Shown: positions 48,190 to 51,263 of the stretch, one piece after another
Numbering within the stretch: position 1 is the first letter of the stretch
Layout: every line of letters starts with the position of its first letter
Origin: Caldilineaceae bacterium
GTDB lineage: Bacteria; Chloroflexota; Anaerolineae; Caldilineales; Caldilineaceae
Reading direction: 5' to 3'
Length of the DNA stretch: 51,263 bases
NCBI GenBank assembly: GCA_018003515.1
Contig: JAGNDO010000019.1
Location: 18,266-69,528 of the forward strand
Translations under genes and position numbers: made by a program
Notes under the pieces: model-generated
What the model was told of the DNA's origin: nothing
The model's input: the letters and a program-made list of their open reading frames with translations, nothing else
Databases searched by the model: none

Positions 48190-48247
48190 CCGGGCAAACG
48201 TCGGCAAGTTTCGCCTCGCTTGGTGCGGAAAAGCCGGGGACGTTTGC
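48190..48247. repeat. ACGTCCCCGGC family repeat, second copy
   Basis: CCGGGCAAACGTCGGC is partly complementary to GCCGGGGACGTTTGCCGG at 48231-48248. The central CGCTTGG..AAAAGCCGGGGACGTTT matches the right half of the element at 37780. Confidence 0.7.
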
Positions 48248-48250
48248 CGG

Positions 48251-49051
48251 TTATTCCGCCACCACAGGGTTGGAGATGCTGCCCAACCCCTCGACCTCCA
48301 CGGTCATCACGTCGCCGGGCTGCACGGGGCTGATGCCCGCCGGTGTGCCGGTCAGGATCAAATCCCCAGCTTCCAGGGTGATCCCGGCGGTGATGTGGGC
48401 GATCACCCGACCGATGGAGTAGACCATCAGATCCGTGTTGCTGTCTTGCCTCACCTCGTCGTTGACCAGGGTGCGGATCCTGCGGTTGCCGGGGTTGAAG
48501 TCCGTGTCCACCCACGGACCGACGGGGCCGAAGGTGTCGCAGCCCTTGGCCCGGGCCCACTGATCCTCCAGCTTTTGCAGATCCCGGGCGGTGACGTCGT
48601 TGGCCACCGCATAGCCGAAGATCACCTCCTGGGCATCGGCCTCAGCCACATGCTTGCAACGCTTGCCGATGATCACGGCCAATTCGCCCTCATAGTCCAG
48701 CCGCTGGCTGATCTTGGGATAGACCACCGCATCCCCACTGGCGATCAAGGACGATGGGGTCTTCAAGAAAATCAGGGGCGTCGTGGGCACGGTGTTGCCC
48801 AACTCCGCGGCGTGGGCGGCATAGTTGCGCCCCACACACAGGATCTTGCTGGGCGTCACCGGCGGCAACATGGTCACATCGGCAAGCGCAAGGGGCGCGC
48901 CATCGGCCACGGCCTGATAGTTGCCCGCGGCATCCAACGTGCGATAGGGGGCGTCGGCCAGGGGCGTCACCATCTCGCCATCCGACCCAGATGTCAACAA
49001 ACCCCAACGGGGTGCGCTCTCAATACTTGTGACAAAACGTACAATTCGCAT
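48251..49051 (-). CDS. fumarylacetoacetate hydrolase family protein
   Basis: 266 residues with a short N-terminal domain and a C-terminal FAH fold. Metal-binding ExE...D pattern: [12 protein letters not shown] with the Glu pair, NDVTARDLQ, and [14 protein letters not shown]. Such proteins are hydrolases, isomerases or decarboxylases of beta-diketone and oxo-acid compounds (acylpyruvase, 2-hydroxyhepta-2,4-diene-1,7-dioate isomerase, oxaloacetate decarboxylase). The exact substrate cannot be told. ATG 49051 follows GGGAACCGGCT; the repeat pair at 49072-49162 lies upstream. Confidence 0.9.
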   Translation of the reverse strand: MRIVRFVTSIESAPRWGLLTSGSDGEMVTPLADAPYRTLDAAGNYQAVADGAPLALADVTMLPPVTPSKILCVGRNYAAHAAELGNTVPTTPLIFLKTPSSLIASGDAVVYPKISQRLDYEGELAVIIGKRCKHVAEADAQEVIFGYAVANDVTARDLQKLEDQWARAKGCDTFGPVGPWVDTDFNPGNRRIRTLVNDEVRQDSNTDLMVYSIGRVIAHITAGITLEAGDLILTGTPAGISPVQPGDVMTVEVEGLGSISNPVVAE

Positions 49052-49071
49052 AGCCGGTTCCCTTTTTTGTT

Positions 49072-49162
49072 GATTGGTTGATACGTTGATTTGTTTGTTT
49101 GATAGGTGAACGGTTTATCAATTGGTCCTACGTCAATCAACCAATCAACGTATCAACCAATC
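49072..49162. repeat. GATTGGTTGATACG inverted repeat
   Basis: Arms 49072-49091 and 49143-49162 are perfect 20-base complements. The right arm runs into the end of the HD-domain gene and supplies its TGA stop codon (49153-49155, minus strand). Confidence 0.88.
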
Positions 49163-49863
49163 CGCGTTTCATTGATGATCAACTGGAATTCGCATCCCAG
49201 AAATTCCACAGCTTGTCGTACCATTGTCATACGGCTGAGAAAGATCTCAAAATACTCGATGACCTGGGCGAAGTTGGTGTCGATCTCCAGTTCCAGGGCG
49301 ATCACCTTTTCCTCGGCCCGCACCCGCACAAAGCTGCGGGTGGCGGCGTAGTTGACCCGGTCATGGATGTCGAAGGTGGCCATGTCCCGGTTTTGCACCC
49401 GGCTGCGGTGGACGTCCGCCTTGTCCGCGATGATCAACGCGGCGGAGATGGCCGTGGTGGCCGTGCCCCGCTCCTCCTCGTGGTTGCCGATGGCCCCCAT
49501 GATCAGCGCGCACTCTTGGGGCGACATGCCCATGCGGTCCAGAATTCGCCAGGCCATGATGGCGCTGCTCTGGGCGTGGTTCTCCCGGTGGATCAGGTTG
49601 CCGATGTCGTGAAGATAGCCAGCCACGTTGGCCAATTCGCAGGAGCGCTGGTCAAAACCCAGGTGACTGAGAATATTTTCGGAAATCTGCCCCACCAACC
49701 CCACATGGCGCTGGCCATGTTCTGTGTAGCCGATGGCCTTGAGGCTGGTATTGGCCTGACGCACAAAGGCCACCACTTCCTGGTCCCGGCGCACCCTCTC
49801 CACGGTGACCCGGTTGGGGGCCAGTTCGGTTTCCGACTTCTCGGCCGATGGGGATTGTGTCAT
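49153..49863 (-). CDS. HD-domain metal-dependent phosphohydrolase
   Basis: 236 residues with an HD domain. The metal ligands follow the H...HD...D order: His in [11 protein letters not shown] in [12 protein letters not shown], a further His in GAIGNHEEE, and Asp in [13 protein letters not shown]. The N-terminal 30 residues are polar and probably disordered. The C-terminal part ([20 protein letters not shown]) is a small beta domain. HD proteins of this kind may act on nucleotides or nucleic acids; the substrate is unknown. Start ATG 49863 with weak GGAAAGAAGTGACCC upstream. The last codons and the stop derive from a repeat arm, so the natural C-terminus may have been altered. Confidence 0.86.
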   Translation of the reverse strand: MTQSPSAEKSETELAPNRVTVERVRRDQEVVAFVRQANTSLKAIGYTEHGQRHVGLVGQISENILSHLGFDQRSCELANVAGYLHDIGNLIHRENHAQSSAIMAWRILDRMGMSPQECALIMGAIGNHEEERGTATTAISAALIIADKADVHRSRVQNRDMATFDIHDRVNYAATRSFVRVRAEEKVIALELEIDTNFAQVIEYFEIFLSRMTMVRQAVEFLGCEFQLIINETRIG

Positions 49864-49894
49864 GGGTCACTTCTTTCCGTAATGGGGCGGCGGG

Positions 49895-50797
49895 TCAAAG
49901 CCCATTGCCCAAAGCTATGGCGCTGGCCAACATAGAGAGCGTCCACAGCAGAGAAATTCGTTGCGGATGGCTGCCCTGCACAGTCCACAGCCAGGCAGGC
50001 AGCCACAGGGCCGCCAACACAGCCAGGCCGATGACGGTTTGGGCCTGGATCAACAGGCCGGCCACGCCCACCGTGGCCAGGGCCATCAACCCCAGCCCCA
50101 ACCGATCCGGGCCGTTGACCCCTCGACGAGAGGCTCCCCAGAGATGCAGGGTCCACAGAAAGGCCAGCAACCAAGCGCGGTTGTCTGTCTCCCCGCCGTT
50201 CCCGGTCAGGGTGAAGAGTACCAGTGCCCAGGGGAGCAAAACCGTGGCCCCAATGGACAGGGGCAAAGCCACAACTGAGCGATGGTGGGCCGTTAACCAG
50301 GCGAGACTGGCCAATAAGATCATCGCCCCGGTCAGGATGAGCGCGCCAGGGCCAAGAACCGTAGCCAAGACCAAAGCCGCCAAAATGACCGGCAGGGCCA
50401 CCCGCAGATTTTGCACAAAGCCGCCTGCATGATCCCTGCCCAACAAGCGGGCCGCAGGGGATCCCGGCTGCACATAGGGCAACCATCGCCCGGCGGCCTG
50501 GGCAGCCTGCGGATCGCTTCCCGTCCCTCCCTGGGTGGGCAGAGCGGTCAACCCCCGCCAGATGCCGCCCCACAATCCATCCGCCAGCAGCCCGCACAAC
50601 ATCAGCGTCGGCCACGGCGCCAGCCCCAAGGCGGACCCGGTGCGCCCGGTGAGGATGCCCAACGTCAACCCGGCGGCCAAGACGGACCAAGCCGCCAGGG
50701 GCCGCCAGGGTGTGGAATGCAACCGGGCCTCTATGCCCAGCAGGAAGTCAGCGGACGGGGCGCTCAATTTTCGCTTGTGGGCCGAATCGAACTCCAT
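49895..50797 (-). CDS. polytopic membrane protein of unknown function
   Basis: 300 residues from ATG 50797 (MEFDSAHKRKLSAPSADFLL). About eight to nine hydrophobic segments can be seen, for example AAWSVLAAGLTLGILTG, TLMLCGLLADGLWGGIWRGL, VALPVILAALVLATVLGPGA, MILLASLAWLTAH, LPLSIGATVLLPWALVLFTL, LGLMALATVGVAGLLIQA and VIGLAVLAALWLPAWLW. A soluble loop at about residues 85-130 is Gly/Pro-rich. No family was recognised and there are no conserved charged motifs inside membranes. It starts 31 bases upstream of the HD gene on the same strand, so the two may be cotranscribed. GGTGAG precedes the start. Confidence 0.72.
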   Translation of the reverse strand: MEFDSAHKRKLSAPSADFLLGIEARLHSTPWRPLAAWSVLAAGLTLGILTGRTGSALGLAPWPTLMLCGLLADGLWGGIWRGLTALPTQGGTGSDPQAAQAAGRWLPYVQPGSPAARLLGRDHAGGFVQNLRVALPVILAALVLATVLGPGALILTGAMILLASLAWLTAHHRSVVALPLSIGATVLLPWALVLFTLTGNGGETDNRAWLLAFLWTLHLWGASRRGVNGPDRLGLGLMALATVGVAGLLIQAQTVIGLAVLAALWLPAWLWTVQGSHPQRISLLWTLSMLASAIALGNGL

Positions 50798-50880
50798 AAG
50801 TCTCACCCAGCACCGTTCCCGGCACTGACCACATGTTGAAGGCAGCAAAAAGGCTCTCAACGCCAAAGGATCAAGTTGTG

Positions 50881-50889
50881 ATTATAACA
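50881..50889 (-). promoter_or_regulatory. extended -10 promoter element
   Basis: Minus strand TGTTATAAT, a perfect -10 hexamer with the TG extension, about 84 bases before ATG 50797. No good -35 box is visible. Confidence 0.38.
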
Positions 50890-50950
50890 GAGGAATAAAG
50901 TTACCGCGAAAAGGAGACAGGGAGACGGGAGGTGGGGAGCGGGGGAGATA

Positions 50951-51128
50951 CCAGCGTAGGTTGAGTAGCCGCCGCCGAGATCTGCGCTGACCGTTCAAGG
51001 CCTCGGCGGCGTATCGAAACCGGAGCGGGTTGACCTGCAATGGGTCAACCCGCTCCGGTTTCGATACGCCCTTCCTTTTTGGGTCATGCCGCGGGTTGGG
51101 TCAAGCCGGACTACTCAACCTGCGTTGG
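50951..51128 (+). mobile_element. 178-bp palindromic MITE-like element, copy 2
   Basis: Ends CCAGCGTAGGTTGAGTAG (50951-50968) and its near complement (51111-51128, two differences). An internal 26-bp perfect stem (51010-51035 with 51043-51068, 7-base loop) starts CGTATCGAAACCGGAGCGGG. No coding capacity. Same family as 12232-12392 and followed in tandem by a further copy. Confidence 0.88.
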
Positions 51129-51140
51129 CCTTGGGTGATA

Positions 51141-51263
51141 CCAGCGTAGGTTGAGTAGCCGCCGCCGAGATCTGCGCTGACCGTTCAAGGCCTCGGCGGC
51201 GTATCGAAACCGGAGCGGGTTGACCTGCAATGGGTCAACCCGCTCCGGTTTCGATACGCCCTT
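51141..51263 (+). mobile_element. palindromic MITE-like element, copy 3 (cut by window end)
   Basis: Starts 190 bases after copy 2 and is identical to it over all 123 bases visible, plus the preceding GATA. The repeat unit is therefore a 190-base tandem that continues past the window. Confidence 0.88.

Overview
The window is a gene-dense bacterial chromosome segment with high GC. I read 47 protein-coding genes and no rRNA, tRNA, CRISPR array or prophage. It most resembles an uncultured filamentous Chloroflexota genome (Anaerolineae/Caldilineae type). The reasons are secreted proteins with long Thr/Pro (PTPTP) linkers, a tricorn-like protease, an A2-type caa3-like cytochrome oxidase, a LuxR-HTH/Kelch membrane protein, and many short-period inverted repeats between genes. 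The phylum call is inference from gene content; no marker gene was compared.

Layout. 1-2.2 kb: M29 aminopeptidase and a methyltransferase. 2.2-2.9 kb: a TumE-like toxin-antitoxin pair (minus strand). 3.0-6.7 kb: a large secreted metzincin-type protein. 7.3-8.1 kb: a degenerate Lgt paralogue. 8.2-12.2 kb: UDP-glucuronate decarboxylase, lepA and rsmA. 12.5-14.6 kb: thiolase and acetoacetyl-CoA/3-oxoacyl reductase. 14.6-17.1 kb: the LuxR-TM-Kelch protein and an active-site-less tyrosine recombinase. 17.5-25.1 kb: a complete aerobic respiration cluster (small membrane protein, coxB, coxA, subunit IV, coxC, ctaG, YtkA-like, SURF1, ctaB), preceded by a strong promoter with twin palindromes. 25.2-34.0 kb (minus): ferredoxin, secreted beta-helix protein, glycerate kinase, YjjX, PspC, YbaK and tricorn protease. 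34.3-35.8 kb: AbiE-type toxin-antitoxin pair. 36-40.2 kb (plus): lipoprotein hydrolase, antitoxin-DUF2283 fusion, YgfZ, LipM and DUF503. 40.3-50.8 kb (minus): Lgt, two lone receiver proteins, M28 peptidase, Der, CdaR-CdaA (c-di-AMP), ArgF, FAH-family hydrolase, HD phosphohydrolase and an unknown membrane protein. The right edge enters a tandem array of a 190-bp palindromic element.

The most unusual feature is the repeat landscape. At least eight families of short repeats fill the spacers, nearly always as inverted arms that would fold into long hairpins. One composite of these repeats lies in frame inside rsmA and adds about 47 residues to an essential rRNA methyltransferase; a smaller repeat-derived stretch is in the tail of CdaA. 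Also notable: the two large secreted proteins, otherwise unrelated, both end in the same Arg-[IV]-Phe-Leu-Pro-x-Leu-x-basic motif at the stop codon, which could be an undescribed C-terminal sorting signal; rsmA probably starts at an AUU codon; and lepA is preceded by a promoter followed at once by a terminator-like hairpin.
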